The position numbers and the translations under genes were made by a program. The notes below the pieces were generated by a model. That model searched no databases. It had not been told where the DNA came from and worked only from the letters and a program-made list of their open reading frames with translations. Below are positions 1-8,525 of a stretch of DNA of 64,000 bases, piece after piece. Origin of the DNA: an uncultured Eubacteriales bacterium (GTDB lineage Bacteria; Bacillota; Clostridia; Oscillospirales; Acutalibacteraceae). The stretch spans positions 124,001-188,000 of the forward strand of contig CAKUUD010000003.1 of NCBI GenBank assembly GCA_934692675.1. Reading direction: 5' to 3'. How positions within the stretch are numbered: the stretch's first letter is position 1; each line of letters begins with the position of its first letter.

Positions 1-201
1 GAAAATATAGAAAGTTTGGATTGCTGTGCAACAAGACTTAGAGTAAAAGTTTACGACATCGATAAAGTTTCAGATGAAATTTTAAAGCTAAGCGGAGCCG
101 CCGGAGTGATAAAAAAAGGCACGGGCGTCCAAGTAATTTACGGACCGAGAGTAACTGTAATAAAATCTGAACTAGAAGATTTTATTTCGTGTAAAAAATA
201 A
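1..201 (+). CDS. PTS permease, EIIB domain, C-terminal fragment
   Basis: The frame is open from base 1, so only the last 66 residues of the protein are seen. It reads as the IIB domain of a glucose/N-acetylglucosamine-family phosphotransferase permease. The motif CCATRLR carries the cysteine that is phosphorylated in the EIIB family (usual form CxTRLR), followed by the G-V-I-K and VQVIYGP segments typical of the fold. The IIC membrane domain would lie upstream, outside the window. Family assignment is firm; the sugar is unknown. A terminator follows directly. Confidence 0.85.
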   Translation, partial: ENIESLDCCATRLRVKVYDIDKVSDEILKLSGAAGVIKKGTGVQVIYGPRVTVIKSELEDFISCKK

Positions 202-218
202 AATAAACTCAAAAATAA

Positions 219-247
219 ACAGTCACCGATAGAGGTGGCTGTTTTTG
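219..247 (+). terminator. Intrinsic terminator after the PTS gene
   Basis: A 9-bp stem (ACAGTCACC pairing with GGTGGCTGT, one G-T pair) with a short loop is followed by TTTTTGTT. It lies 18 bases after the stop codon. Confidence 0.8.
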
Positions 248-328
248 TTATTTAAATATAAATATATTGACTTTGATTTTGATTTTATATATAATATCTA
301 TACAAAAATAAAAAGAGGAGGTAAAAAT

Positions 329-1438
329 ATGAGCAAAACAGATAAAACAAAAGAGACTAAAGATAGTAAAAAAGGTTCCTTCAATAAGCTTGCCAGTAAA
401 TTAACAGGAAATAAAGACAGTAAAAAGCAAACATCCACTACAACTGACAGCAAACCAAAAGAAAACAAAAACAGTGAGAAGAAGCCCACTACAATTACCA
501 GTAAACCAAAAGAAAATAAAGACAGCAAATCCCCCAAAAATAAAAATGATGAGAAGAAGCCCTTTACAAATGCCGGTAAAGCAAAAGAATTACTTAAGTC
601 TGTTATTGGCAATGAAGGTATTCAAGGTATTAAAAAAAATGGTTTTAACTTTGATTATAATGATCAGGATTTACCAAAAAAATTTAAAAAAATATTCGGT
701 AAAGATGGTGTAATAGATCTTTTAGCCGATGCATGGATGACCGAAGATTCAACGTCTTATAGGAGCTATAGTTTTGCGGACATGCGTAATGATTTGAAAT
801 TTTACTACAGAGGTCTTAAATTTAAAAACTACGAAATAAATAATCCGATAAATACAAAGCAAAAAGAAAAAATAGAAGAGTTAAAGGAATATATGGATAG
901 CTATTTAAAAACTTGCAAACCTGAAATAGACAATTACATTAAAGAACGTAAAAAAGAAAAGGACAAATATAAAACAGTTAAAAAAGTTACGTCCTTAATA
1001 AAAGAAGCAGGCGACTCCATTTTTATGGTAGGTGCCTATACGTTTATGCTACCTGTTTCGCAAGCGGGAATTGTTGTGAAAAATTTTGGCGAAGCAATAA
1101 AAAAATTACAAGAATTATATACTATTATTAAATTAGATTCGAGCAAATCAAGAAGAAAAAAGAGAATTAAAGATATGACTAAAATATACAAAGATTACAG
1201 ATATCTGTGTGAAGATTTAAATAAAAATAGTTTAGTTATCACAAGATATGACAAGGACAGCTTAAGGAAATTTAGCCAAGAATGTAAAAGTATTTCAGAT
1301 AAATACAAAGCAAAAGTTAATAAATTTAAAATTTGGTCAAAAGAATTAAGTAAACAAAAAGAAATAGTCAAGTATGGGCTACAAAATTTGATGGATGAAA
1401 ATACAAACAATGATCCAAGTATAAAAAGTGTTCAATAA
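329..1438 (+). CDS. Unrecognised Lys-rich protein with a repetitive N-terminus
   Basis: 369 residues, no family recognised. ATG 329 is chosen because AGAGGAGG lies just upstream; an earlier in-frame codon at 245 sits in the preceding terminator. Residues 1-90 are low-complexity, rich in Lys, Ser, Asn and Thr, with repeats built on the unit S-K-P-K-E-N-K. The rest is a charged, mostly helical region with one hydrophobic stretch (around residues 225-250, GAYTFMLPVSQAGIVV) that could be a membrane-active or membrane-spanning helix. No signal peptide. It is the first of several large Lys-rich lineage-specific genes here. Function unknown. Confidence 0.7.
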   Translation: MSKTDKTKETKDSKKGSFNKLASKLTGNKDSKKQTSTTTDSKPKENKNSEKKPTTITSKPKENKDSKSPKNKNDEKKPFTNAGKAKELLKSVIGNEGIQGIKKNGFNFDYNDQDLPKKFKKIFGKDGVIDLLADAWMTEDSTSYRSYSFADMRNDLKFYYRGLKFKNYEINNPINTKQKEKIEELKEYMDSYLKTCKPEIDNYIKERKKEKDKYKTVKKVTSLIKEAGDSIFMVGAYTFMLPVSQAGIVVKNFGEAIKKLQELYTIIKLDSSKSRRKKRIKDMTKIYKDYRYLCEDLNKNSLVITRYDKDSLRKFSQECKSISDKYKAKVNKFKIWSKELSKQKEIVKYGLQNLMDENTNNDPSIKSVQ

Positions 1439-1443
1439 AAAAG

Positions 1444-1470
1444 AAAGTCGGCAATAAGCCGGCTTTTTTT
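1444..1470. terminator. Bidirectional terminator between convergent genes
   Basis: AAGTCGGC and GCCGGCTT form a stem with a 5-nt loop; there is a T-run on the plus side and a matching A-run on the other, so it can end both flanking genes. The minus-strand gene stops right at its edge. Confidence 0.75.
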
Positions 1471-2665
1471 AATAATGTGATTTTAAATAATTCAGATATT
1501 CCAGATAAGATATATCAAGAGACGATCTTGATCTAAAACCAAAAGTATCTATGATGTTATCGGATGTTTCTTTCAGCAAATTTGTATCTTTCACATCTGC
1601 AAAATATGCTAGTTTTTCTCTACATTTGTCTTCTTTAAAATTTCGGGCTCTTGATACAGAAATTCCCAAAAGAGAAATAAACATCATCGAAGGATTTTTA
1701 TTTTCAAAATTTTTATCGATTTTCATTATCCTTTCTAGATATATACGAGCGCTATTTATTTCTACGGATTTAAATTTAAAAAACTCATCTAATTTAATGA
1801 ATCTGGTGAATAATAAAAATTTATAATCTTTTTTAAAATTTTCCGATATTTTTGAAGAATTTAAAATATCATCGATAAATGAAAATACTTCTTTTAATTG
1901 GCAAGGCTCCGAAAACATCTTCGAAGATGGATCGCTGCGCTTTACGTACGCCATTTCTTGAGCAGTAAAATAAGGGATAGTATTTAAAGATTTTGTGCAC
2001 AATTCTTTTGCTATGTCGCTTTCTATCATGTCCTCGTCATCAACGTTTTTGCATAAATATTTCGAATGGGTTGTATAATCTTGGTATTTCATATTCGCGC
2101 AGGTTTTGGATACATTTTTGGATGTGATAACTGATTCACAAATCGCTAAATCTTTAGCCGACACATTGAAACATTCCATTATTGTTTTTTCTAAGTCGCC
2201 ACAAAATGTCGGAGGAGATTGTATTGCCTCCTTGGAATATGTGAGTGATGATTTAAAAATCGAAGCCAGCACAGCCTCTGGGGAAAGGTTGGATATATAA
2301 GCTTTATTTTCTTCAACTAATTTAAGCGAATGGAATATATAATATAAGTCAATATTTCGAATTTCTATTTGTCTGTTAAATTCAAATATTGACGTTAATA
2401 TTCTGTTTTTTAGGAGTACGTTCGAAGATTGGGAATCGTCAAATATTTCGAAATAACGGTTTACTAAATTTCTCCACTGATTTAAAAATGATTTGTCAAA
2501 GCATCTACTATTTCTTTCTAAAATTTTAGAAAGTTTCGAAAATTTTATTTGAGCGATACTATTTAGATACTCTTTTACATAAGATCTTTCTTCTGTATAT
2601 TGTGAATAAATTGGTGAATTTGTATTATAGCGGGGTAAAACTTCTGCATTTTGAGTTGGGAACAT
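1469..2665 (-). CDS. Unrecognised 398-residue protein
   Basis: ATG start at 2665 with AAGGAAG 8 bases upstream. No signal peptide and no clear membrane segment, so probably cytoplasmic. The protein is rich in Lys, Ser, Phe and Asn and has several scattered cysteines. I see no catalytic motif and recognise no family. It lies downstream of rplL on the same strand but is separated from it by a terminator hairpin, so it may have its own promoter or depend on read-through. Likely lineage-specific. Confidence 0.65.
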   Translation of the reverse strand: MFPTQNAEVLPRYNTNSPIYSQYTEERSYVKEYLNSIAQIKFSKLSKILERNSRCFDKSFLNQWRNLVNRYFEIFDDSQSSNVLLKNRILTSIFEFNRQIEIRNIDLYYIFHSLKLVEENKAYISNLSPEAVLASIFKSSLTYSKEAIQSPPTFCGDLEKTIMECFNVSAKDLAICESVITSKNVSKTCANMKYQDYTTHSKYLCKNVDDEDMIESDIAKELCTKSLNTIPYFTAQEMAYVKRSDPSSKMFSEPCQLKEVFSFIDDILNSSKISENFKKDYKFLLFTRFIKLDEFFKFKSVEINSARIYLERIMKIDKNFENKNPSMMFISLLGISVSRARNFKEDKCREKLAYFADVKDTNLLKETSDNIIDTFGFRSRSSLDISYLEYLNYLKSHY

Positions 2666-2702
2666 ACAAAACTTCCTTTTTGATTTATTTTTAGGTCATA
2701 AA

Positions 2703-2733
2703 AGAGAAGCTCGCATATGCAAGCTTCTTATAA
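2703..2733 (-). terminator. Terminator after rplL
   Basis: AGAAGCT and AGCTTCT (2705-2711 and 2722-2728) form the stem; on the minus strand it is followed by CTCTTTTATG. It closes the ribosomal protein operon. Confidence 0.65.
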
Positions 2734-2764
2734 ATACATATAGCATGAAACTTAGATTTGCACA

Positions 2765-3142
2765 CTATTTTACTTCTACTTCTGCACCGAGTTCAACTAA
2801 TTGTTTTTTGATGTCTTCAGCTGCTTCTTTAGAAACTTTTTCTTTAAGTGTTTTAGGAGCTTCGTCTACGATAGCTTTAGCTTCTTTTAATCCGAGTCCT
2901 GTGATGTCTTTTACAGCTTTAACAACTTTGATTTTGTTGTCTCCTGCTGATTTTAATACTACATCAAATTCTGTTTTTTCTGCTTCAGCTGCTGCTGCGC
3001 CTGCTGCTGGAGCTGCTGCAACTGCTACGGGAGCTGCTGCTGATACTCCGAATTCTTCTTCGAGAGCTTTTACTAATTCGCTGAGTTCGAGAACTGTTAA
3101 AGATTTTACTTCTTCGATTAATTTTTCTACTTTTTCTGACAT
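2765..3142 (-). CDS. rplL: Ribosomal protein L7/L12
   Basis: 125 residues, the family's normal length. The N-terminal dimerisation helix (residues 1-30, VEKLIEEVKSLTVLELSELV), the Ala/Gly hinge and the C-terminal factor-binding domain with GLGLKEAKAIVDEAPK are all intact. It forms the ribosomal stalk with L10 and recruits translation GTPases. It lies 38 bases after rplJ in the same transcript, with the usual Shine-Dalgarno GGAGG. Confidence 0.98.
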   Translation of the reverse strand: MSEKVEKLIEEVKSLTVLELSELVKALEEEFGVSAAAPVAVAAAPAAGAAAAEAEKTEFDVVLKSAGDNKIKVVKAVKDITGLGLKEAKAIVDEAPKTLKEKVSKEAAEDIKKQLVELGAEVEVK

Positions 3143-3180
3143 TGTTATTTACCTCCAAATAATTTCAAATAATAATTAAT

Positions 3181-3714
3181 TTAAGCATTTTGCTTTTTTT
3201 CAGCAATTGCATTTAATGCTACAACAAGGCCTTTCAAAGTGCCATTGAGTACTGTAGCAAAACCGGTAATAGGCGAATTGAGTCCACCCAATACCTGAGC
3301 GATAAGTACTTCTCTTGATGGAAGTTTAGCTAATCTTGTTACTTCGCTCTTATCGATTAATTTTCCGTCAATATATCCGGATTTAACTTGGAAAAATTCA
3401 TGTTCTTTAGCAAAATCACTAAGTATTTTTGCTGCTGCCACATAATCCTCTTTGCTTATAGCAATCGCGGTTGAACCTTGTAAAAAAGAATCCATTCCAT
3501 CTATTCCTGCTTCAGAAGCAGCTCTTTTCAATAATGTATTCTTTGCTACCATGTATTCAACGCCTGCGTCACGAAGGTTTTTCCTGAGTTTTGTATCATC
3601 TTCTACGTTTATTCCTTGGTAATTTACCAAAACACCTGCGCAAGATGATTTCAATTTTTCTGAAAGTTCACTGACTATTGCTTTCTTTTGTTCTAAAACT
3701 TTAACACTTGGCAA
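3181..3714 (-). CDS. rplJ: Ribosomal protein L10
   Basis: 177 residues, normal length. It starts MPSVKVLEQKKAIVSELSEK after a clear GGAGGTG. It anchors L7/L12 dimers through its C-terminal helix to the L11 stalk base of the 50S subunit. In this gene family L10 with L7/L12 represses its own operon by binding the leader RNA, and the matching leader is seen directly upstream. Next in the operon is rplL. Confidence 0.98.
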   Translation of the reverse strand: MPSVKVLEQKKAIVSELSEKLKSSCAGVLVNYQGINVEDDTKLRKNLRDAGVEYMVAKNTLLKRAASEAGIDGMDSFLQGSTAIAISKEDYVAAAKILSDFAKEHEFFQVKSGYIDGKLIDKSEVTRLAKLPSREVLIAQVLGGLNSPITGFATVLNGTLKGLVVALNAIAEKKQNA

Positions 3715-3762
3715 TTTTTGTTCACCTCCACCTCAAATTTATGTATATTAATGCAATAAGTG

Positions 3763-3912
3763 CAAAAATATCATCAACTTTTCCTAATTTCCCAACCAAG
3801 AAAAGCTGATGATTTTAAATTAATTAAGCCAAAACTTATAATATTTAAATTCGTTGCTTTCCTCGGTAGGCGAACAAAACATTCATTACAAACCTACTGT
3901 CTTGGGAAATTA
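3763..3912 (-). ncRNA. L10 leader (ribosomal protein autoregulatory RNA)
   Basis: The 236-bp gap between rplA and rplJ holds, on the minus strand, AAGACAGTAGGT and later GCCTACCGAGGAAA, the conserved paired elements of the Firmicutes L10 leader. Then comes a 14-bp stem (3800-3813 with 3770-3783) followed by TATTTTTGC, which looks like the attenuator. Binding of L10-L7/L12 to the upper part would favour termination before rplJ. Recognition is by sequence and context, not by a covariance search. Confidence 0.85.
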
Positions 3913-3950
3913 TCTATAGATATTATATCTTAATAATTTCTAAATGTCAA

Positions 3951-4649
3951 CTAAATTGATTCTAATTTATTTGCATTTAGTTTAATTCCCGGTCCCATAG
4001 TGCTTGAAACTACGCAGGATTTTATATATTGACCTTTACTTGCTTCAGGTTTAGCCTTTACGATGGCGCCCATCAAAGTTTCAAAGTTTTCAAGCAATTT
4101 TTCAGCTCCAAAAGAAGCTTTTCCGATTACGCAGTGAATGATGTTGGTTTTGTCCAAACGATATTCGATTTTTCCTGCTTTTGCTTCTTTGATAGCTTTA
4201 GCGATATCTGTTGTAACAGTTCCTGCTTTTGGGTTCGGCATTAATCCTCTTGGTCCTAAAATTTTACCAAGTCTACCAACAACGCCCATCATATCAGGTG
4301 TTGTGATTAATACATCGAAATCCATCCAGTTTTCACTTTGGATTTTTTGTGCCATATCTTCAGCACCGACAAAATCTGCTCCTGCTTCTTGAGCCAATTT
4401 TTCGTTGTCGCCTTTACATATAGCCAAAACGCGAACTTTCTTTCCTGTACCGTTTGGAAGAACAATCGCACCGCGAACCTGTTGGTCTGCGTGTCTTGAG
4501 TCTACTCCAAGTCTTACATGAAGTTCTACTGTTTCGTCAAAAGCTGCTCTTGCGTTCTTTGAGCAAATTTCAAGAGCTTCTTTTGCGTCGTAAAAATTTG
4601 ATTGATTATAAGCTTTTACGCTTTCGTTATACTTTTTACCGTGTTTCAT
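3951..4649 (-). CDS. rplA: Ribosomal protein L1
   Basis: 232 residues from the ATG at 4649, which has AGGAGG 7 bases upstream and gives the standard start MKHGKKY; a longer in-frame reading back to 4694 has no such site. L1 binds 23S rRNA at the L1 stalk and helps release E-site tRNA. The signature around GRLGKILGPRGLMPNPKAGTV is intact. It follows rplK in the cluster. Confidence 0.97.
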   Translation of the reverse strand: MKHGKKYNESVKAYNQSNFYDAKEALEICSKNARAAFDETVELHVRLGVDSRHADQQVRGAIVLPNGTGKKVRVLAICKGDNEKLAQEAGADFVGAEDMAQKIQSENWMDFDVLITTPDMMGVVGRLGKILGPRGLMPNPKAGTVTTDIAKAIKEAKAGKIEYRLDKTNIIHCVIGKASFGAEKLLENFETLMGAIVKAKPEASKGQYIKSCVVSSTMGPGIKLNANKLESI

Positions 4650-4715
4650 AATTTCCTCCTGAATTAGTGGTAAAATCGGATATTTTCCTCCCACCGTGGG
4701 AACCTAAGCAGACTA

Positions 4716-5141
4716 TTAGTCTACTACTTCAATTCCCATGCTCCTGGCGGTGCCTGCTACCATTTTCATGGCAGATTCAACGTTTGCAGCGTTTAAATCA
4801 GGCATTTTTAAGCTGGCAATTTCTTCCACTTGTTTCTTTGTTATTTTTCCAACTTTTGTTTTATTGGGCACTCCGGACCCTGACTCCAATCCGCAAGCTT
4901 TTTTAATAAGAACAGCTGCTGGTGGGGTTTTTGTTATAAAAGTAAATGAACGATCGGCAAATACTGTAATTACAACAGGTATAATTAAGCCTTCTTCGTT
5001 TTTTGTGCGTTCATTAAACTCTTTAGCAAATCCCATGATGTTTATTCCGTGAGGTCCTAAAGAAGAACCCAAGGATGCCGGAGCTGCTTTACCGGCAGGA
5101 ACTTGTAATTTTACGATTGATTTGACTTTCTTTTCAGCCAA
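4716..5141 (-). CDS. rplK: Ribosomal protein L11 with altered proline loop
   Basis: 141 residues from a TTG codon at 5141, preceded by GGAGG at 8 bases and matching the usual family start (M-A-x-K-K). L11 with 23S helices 43/44 forms the GTPase-associated centre. The C-terminal domain is standard (GLESGSGVPNKTKVG, MPDLNAANVESAMKMVAGTARSMGI). The N-terminal loop is not: the usual PAPPVGPALGQ reads PASLGSSLGP here, one residue shorter and without the Pro-Pro and Gly-Pro pairs. These prolines are the ones changed in thiopeptide-resistant mutants of other bacteria. The DNA was re-read to confirm. Confidence 0.97.
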   Translation of the reverse strand: MAEKKVKSIVKLQVPAGKAAPASLGSSLGPHGINIMGFAKEFNERTKNEEGLIIPVVITVFADRSFTFITKTPPAAVLIKKACGLESGSGVPNKTKVGKITKKQVEEIASLKMPDLNAANVESAMKMVAGTARSMGIEVVD

Positions 5142-5256
5142 TTTTCGCACCTCCAAATTATGTGGTGAATTTCGGAATAATAAATATTTTATTCCTCCCA
5201 CTGAACGACCTTTGCTGATTGATTTCAAAAAATTAATTTTGTTTTTTCAGGCTAAT

Positions 5257-5778
5257 TTACATAACAGGTTCAATTTGATCCAAATTAGCTTCGGCCGGTG
5301 TTTCGCGTCCAAACATTGAAACAGTTAATTTTACTATCTTATTGTCAGTATCAATACTTTCAACCTTACCTGTTAAATTTGCTAACGGACCATCGATAAT
5401 CTTAACCGTTTCTCCGATATCATACGAAAGTTTAACCGATTTAACTTCTACGCCGAGTTTTTTAACTTCTTCAGCAGTCAAAGGTATCGGTTTGGTTGAT
5501 GGACCGACAAACCCCGTACATCCGCGGATATTTCTTACTATATACCACGATTCGTCACTCAAAACCATTTTTACAAGAACATAACCCGGAAACACTTTTC
5601 TTTCCAAGAGGCGTTCTTTTCCATCTTTTATTTCAGTGACTTTTTCAGTAGGGACTTTAACTTCTTGAATCATATCTCTGATATTTCTATTTTCGATAGT
5701 TTTTTCAAGATTAGAAGCTACTTTGTTTTCATAACCTGAATAGGTATGTACGACATACCACTTGGCTTCTTCAGACAT
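5257..5778 (-). CDS. nusG: Transcription elongation/termination factor NusG
   Basis: 173 residues with the NGN domain at the N-terminus (AKWYVVHTYSGYENKVASNL) and the KOW domain at the C-terminus (VKIIDGPLANLTGKVESI). It binds the RNA polymerase clamp and, in Firmicutes, can modulate pausing. It sits between secE and rplK as in nearly all bacteria. Confidence 0.97.
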   Translation of the reverse strand: MSEEAKWYVVHTYSGYENKVASNLEKTIENRNIRDMIQEVKVPTEKVTEIKDGKERLLERKVFPGYVLVKMVLSDESWYIVRNIRGCTGFVGPSTKPIPLTAEEVKKLGVEVKSVKLSYDIGETVKIIDGPLANLTGKVESIDTDNKIVKLTVSMFGRETPAEANLDQIEPVM

Positions 5779-5799
5779 AGCTTACCTTCCTTCTGGACT

Positions 5800-6021
5800 T
5801 TACATATTGCTTGAAATTGACATCACGAGACTTAAAAGCTGCATAAGTCCTGTGTCAAGAAGCGCAACGAAAACACCCATAATAGAAATCATCATTAGAA
5901 CTATTCCGGTGTTTTTCCAAACTGTTTTTTGACTTGGCCAAACAATTTTTTTTAATTCGACTTTACAGTCTACAAAAAAACTTTTGATTTTAGAAAATAA
6001 ATTAAATTTCTTTTTTCCCAT
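5800..6021 (-). CDS. secE: Preprotein translocase subunit SecE
   Basis: 73 residues from the ATG at 6021, which has GGGAGG at 7 bases. The amphipathic segment KSFFVDCKVELKKIVWPSQK and the single membrane helix (about residues 39-62) are the short Gram-positive SecE form. It clamps SecY in the membrane. It lies 22 bases before nusG. Confidence 0.95.
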   Translation of the reverse strand: MGKKKFNLFSKIKSFFVDCKVELKKIVWPSQKTVWKNTGIVLMMISIMGVFVALLDTGLMQLLSLVMSISSNM

Positions 6022-6040
6022 TGTTTTGCCTCCCATCAAA

Positions 6041-6190
6041 TTACTTCGTTTCTCTGTGCAGAGTATGCTTTCTGCAAAAACGACAATGCTTGTTCATTTC
6101 CATCCTGTCCGGATTGTGTTTTTTGTTTTTCATAGTATCGTAGTTGCGTTGTTTGCACTGTGTGCAGGCTAGCGTTATTTTGACTCTCAT
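6041..6190 (-). CDS. rpmG: Ribosomal protein L33, zinc-binding form
   Basis: 49 residues, translated by hand from ATG 6190 (GGGAGG upstream) to TAA at 6041. It starts MRVKITLACTQCKQRNY and ends with CRFCRKHTLHRETK, giving the two CxxC pairs of the zinc-containing (C+) L33. It lies 19 bases before secE, the common rpmG-secE-nusG order; no tRNA-Trp is present between them. Confidence 0.95.
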   Translation of the reverse strand: MRVKITLACTQCKQRNYDTMKNKKHNPDRMEMNKHCRFCRKHTLHRETK

Positions 6191-6271
6191 TACGGCACCT
6201 CCCGGTATTTCGGAATATTTTAGCCTCCCTCTGAAGGGTACAAAAATAAAACCCTTATGTGAGGTAATAAA

Positions 6272-6300
6272 ATTTTATCATATTATCGCCGCTTGGTCAA
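6272..6300 (-). promoter_or_regulatory. Sigma-A-type promoter of rpmG-secE-nusG
   Basis: On the minus strand TTGACC (6300-6295), a 17-base spacer and TAAAAT (6277-6272). It lies about 80 bases before the rpmG start; a small hairpin (AAGGGT/ACCCTT) sits in the leader. Confidence 0.7.
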
Positions 6301-6358
6301 GAAAAATATTTTTTAAAGCAATAATTAAAACCTTCAGATTTTTGTGCGAGCTAAATAC

Positions 6359-6385
6359 ATATTAAGAATACCTCTCACATATAAA
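6359..6385 (+). promoter_or_regulatory. Possible sigma-E promoter of spoIIID
   Basis: ATATT (6359-6363), 14 bases, then CATATAAA (6378-6385), close to the sigma-E -10 consensus CATAYAAT. spoIIID is sigma-E dependent in Bacillus subtilis, which makes this reading reasonable; it rests on weak motifs. Confidence 0.35.
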
Positions 6386-6418
6386 TTAGCCATAGAGAAA
6401 TCAAAAGGGGTAATTTAT

Positions 6419-6679
6419 GTGAAAAAAACGCTTGAAAATCGTGTTATAGGATTGGCTGAATATATAATCGCCAGCAAAACAACCGTAAGAGGTGCCGCTA
6501 AAAAATTCGGAGTATCAAAGTCAACTGTGCACAAAGACGTCAGTGAACGACTTAAATACATAAACAAACCATTATATATGGAAGTTAAAAAAATTTTGGA
6601 AATTAATAAATCTGAACGGCACATAAGGGGAGGAGTAGCGACCAAAAAGAAGTATGCCGCCGCTAAAATATTCAGATAG
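6419..6679 (+). CDS. spoIIID: Sporulation transcription factor SpoIIID
   Basis: 86 residues from GTG 6419, which has AAAGGGG 8 bases upstream and aligns with the family start. The helix-turn-helix is the family signature: TVRGAAKKFGVSKSTVHKDV, followed by the basic tail with RHIRGGVATKKKY. SpoIIID activates and represses mother-cell genes after engulfment begins, and bridges sigma-E and sigma-K programmes. Stand-alone gene, upstream of an unrelated exporter. Confidence 0.96.
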   Translation: MKKTLENRVIGLAEYIIASKTTVRGAAKKFGVSKSTVHKDVSERLKYINKPLYMEVKKILEINKSERHIRGGVATKKKYAAAKIFR

Positions 6680-6730
6680 TAATTCCAAATCATTATATGG
6701 TATAATTATAGATAATTTAAAATTTAAGGA

Positions 6731-8521
6731 ATGATAAAATTGAAGTCTAAATATCTAAAAATTGTACTGAGCTATTTGAAACCTTATAAATTTTTGATAA
6801 TACTTTCGCTAATAATTACATGCTCATGTCAAGGGCTGTGTTTGATTATTCCGGGTATAATGTCAAATATAGTTGATATAGGTATAAATCAAAAAGGCTA
6901 CACGGACGTAAATTTAATGAATTCAATAACATCTTCCGAAGAAATTTTGCGTAATCAGACTTCGTACATATTTCAACAAGGTGCCATAATGCTTGGGATA
7001 TCCCTTTTAAGCGTGGCATTATCGATTTGGTCGGGGTATTTAATGTCAAAGATTTCTGCCAAAATATCTGCTGATTTGCGCCGGAGTATATATGAGAAAG
7101 TTATGAATTTTTCACCGGTTCAAATGGATGAAATTCCTGCGTCGACTCTTATTACCAGATTGATAAGTGATAGCGAAATAGTTCGAGGATTTTTGTTGTC
7201 GTTTAATAGCTTTATTATGCCTTCCGTTCTTATTATTGGGGGCACGATTGCCGCAATTCAAAAGAGTTTGTCAAGGAGTTTCGTGCTTGTTGTTGCGGCA
7301 GTAGTTTCTTTCGGAGTGATTTATTTTACTTTTAGAATGGTTTTCCCGTGGATTAGAGCATCAAAAGTCCTTAGCGATAAATTCAATATGATTGTGAAAG
7401 AAAGATTATCTGGATTTATAACCACAAAAATTTTTAATAATGAAAAATTTGAACATGATAAGTTTAAAAAATGCAACTCGGAACTTTTAAATAATTCACT
7501 TCAAATAAACAAACTTATGAGTTGCACCATCCCGATTTTAACTCTGATGCTCAATATTGTGAATGTTTATATATTATGGAGTGGTGCGAATGAAATCTCC
7601 GAATCCCGCGCTCAGGTCGGCGATATAATGGCCTATATCCAGTATATAATGATGATAATCACATCATTTATACTCATGGCCGTAAATTTTACAAGAATAC
7701 CCGAATCCTGGATATCCGTAGAAAGAGTTTGCGAAATTCTGGACAAGCCTACCGATAAAAAAGGTGAAAAATTTTTAGACGGAAACCTTGTTATGAACGG
7801 AAAAATAGAATTTAAAAATGTTTGTTTTAAATACTCGGGAGCAGAAGAAAATGTTTTAAAAAATATAAGCTTTGTGATAAATCCTGGCGAAAAAATCGGA
7901 GTCATAGGTACGATAGGCTCAGGGAAATCAACGCTCGCCAAGATTGTGTCAGGTCTTTATAAACCTTCTTCCGGACAAATATTATATGACGGCAAACTCA
8001 TTCCAAAGGAAGCCTCGGCTCTTGAATTTGTATCATATATGCCGCAGAATGCTCCTCTTTTTATCGGCAGTTTGGAAGACAACATGAAAATAGCCGGAAA
8101 AAATATAACCTCCGAAGAGATAAACAAAGCTCTGGAAGACGCCCAAGTAAAAGATTTTGTAAAAAAATACGGAATGAATAAAAATATTTACGGATCAAAC
8201 CTAACTGTTTCGGGCGGCGAAAGGCAGAGAATAGCCATCGCGAGAAGCCTGCTCAAAAAGGCTTCGGTGTATATTTTTGATGACAGTTTTGCGAATTTAG
8301 ACTTTAAAACAGACTTAAATTTAAGGAAATCAATTTTAAAAAGGCTGCAAAATAACACCGCATTATTTATTTCTCAAAGGGTCGGAACAGTTAGAAATCT
8401 AGACAGAATAATTGTTTTGGAAAACGGCAAATTAATAGGGTTTGATTCTCATGAAAATTTGTTAAAAAATTGCCCTGCTTACAAAAAAACAGTAGATTTA
8501 CAAATGGGAGAGGAGGCGTAA
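6731..8521 (+). CDS. ABC exporter half-transporter, degenerate-site subunit
   Basis: Up to 596 residues; six membrane helices (residues 1-320) fused to a nucleotide-binding domain. Walker A GTIGSGKST near 392, signature VSGGERQ near 492. The Walker B end reads IFDDSF, so the catalytic glutamate is Asp, and the switch histidine is Gln (ISQR). This is the non-canonical half of a heterodimeric exporter. The ATG at 6731 sits directly against AAGGA; the in-frame TTG at 6740 has better spacing and may be the true start. Four bases separate it from the partner gene. Substrate unknown; drug or lipid exporters of the BmrCD/TM287-288 type share this layout. Confidence 0.9.
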   Translation: MIKLKSKYLKIVLSYLKPYKFLIILSLIITCSCQGLCLIIPGIMSNIVDIGINQKGYTDVNLMNSITSSEEILRNQTSYIFQQGAIMLGISLLSVALSIWSGYLMSKISAKISADLRRSIYEKVMNFSPVQMDEIPASTLITRLISDSEIVRGFLLSFNSFIMPSVLIIGGTIAAIQKSLSRSFVLVVAAVVSFGVIYFTFRMVFPWIRASKVLSDKFNMIVKERLSGFITTKIFNNEKFEHDKFKKCNSELLNNSLQINKLMSCTIPILTLMLNIVNVYILWSGANEISESRAQVGDIMAYIQYIMMIITSFILMAVNFTRIPESWISVERVCEILDKPTDKKGEKFLDGNLVMNGKIEFKNVCFKYSGAEENVLKNISFVINPGEKIGVIGTIGSGKSTLAKIVSGLYKPSSGQILYDGKLIPKEASALEFVSYMPQNAPLFIGSLEDNMKIAGKNITSEEINKALEDAQVKDFVKKYGMNKNIYGSNLTVSGGERQRIAIARSLLKKASVYIFDDSFANLDFKTDLNLRKSILKRLQNNTALFISQRVGTVRNLDRIIVLENGKLIGFDSHENLLKNCPAYKKTVDLQMGEEA

Positions 8522-8525
8522 AATT

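Noticed and set aside
2745..3179. Long plus-strand frame opposite rplL
   Set aside because: Mirror of the Ala-rich rplL coding sequence; no ribosome binding site.
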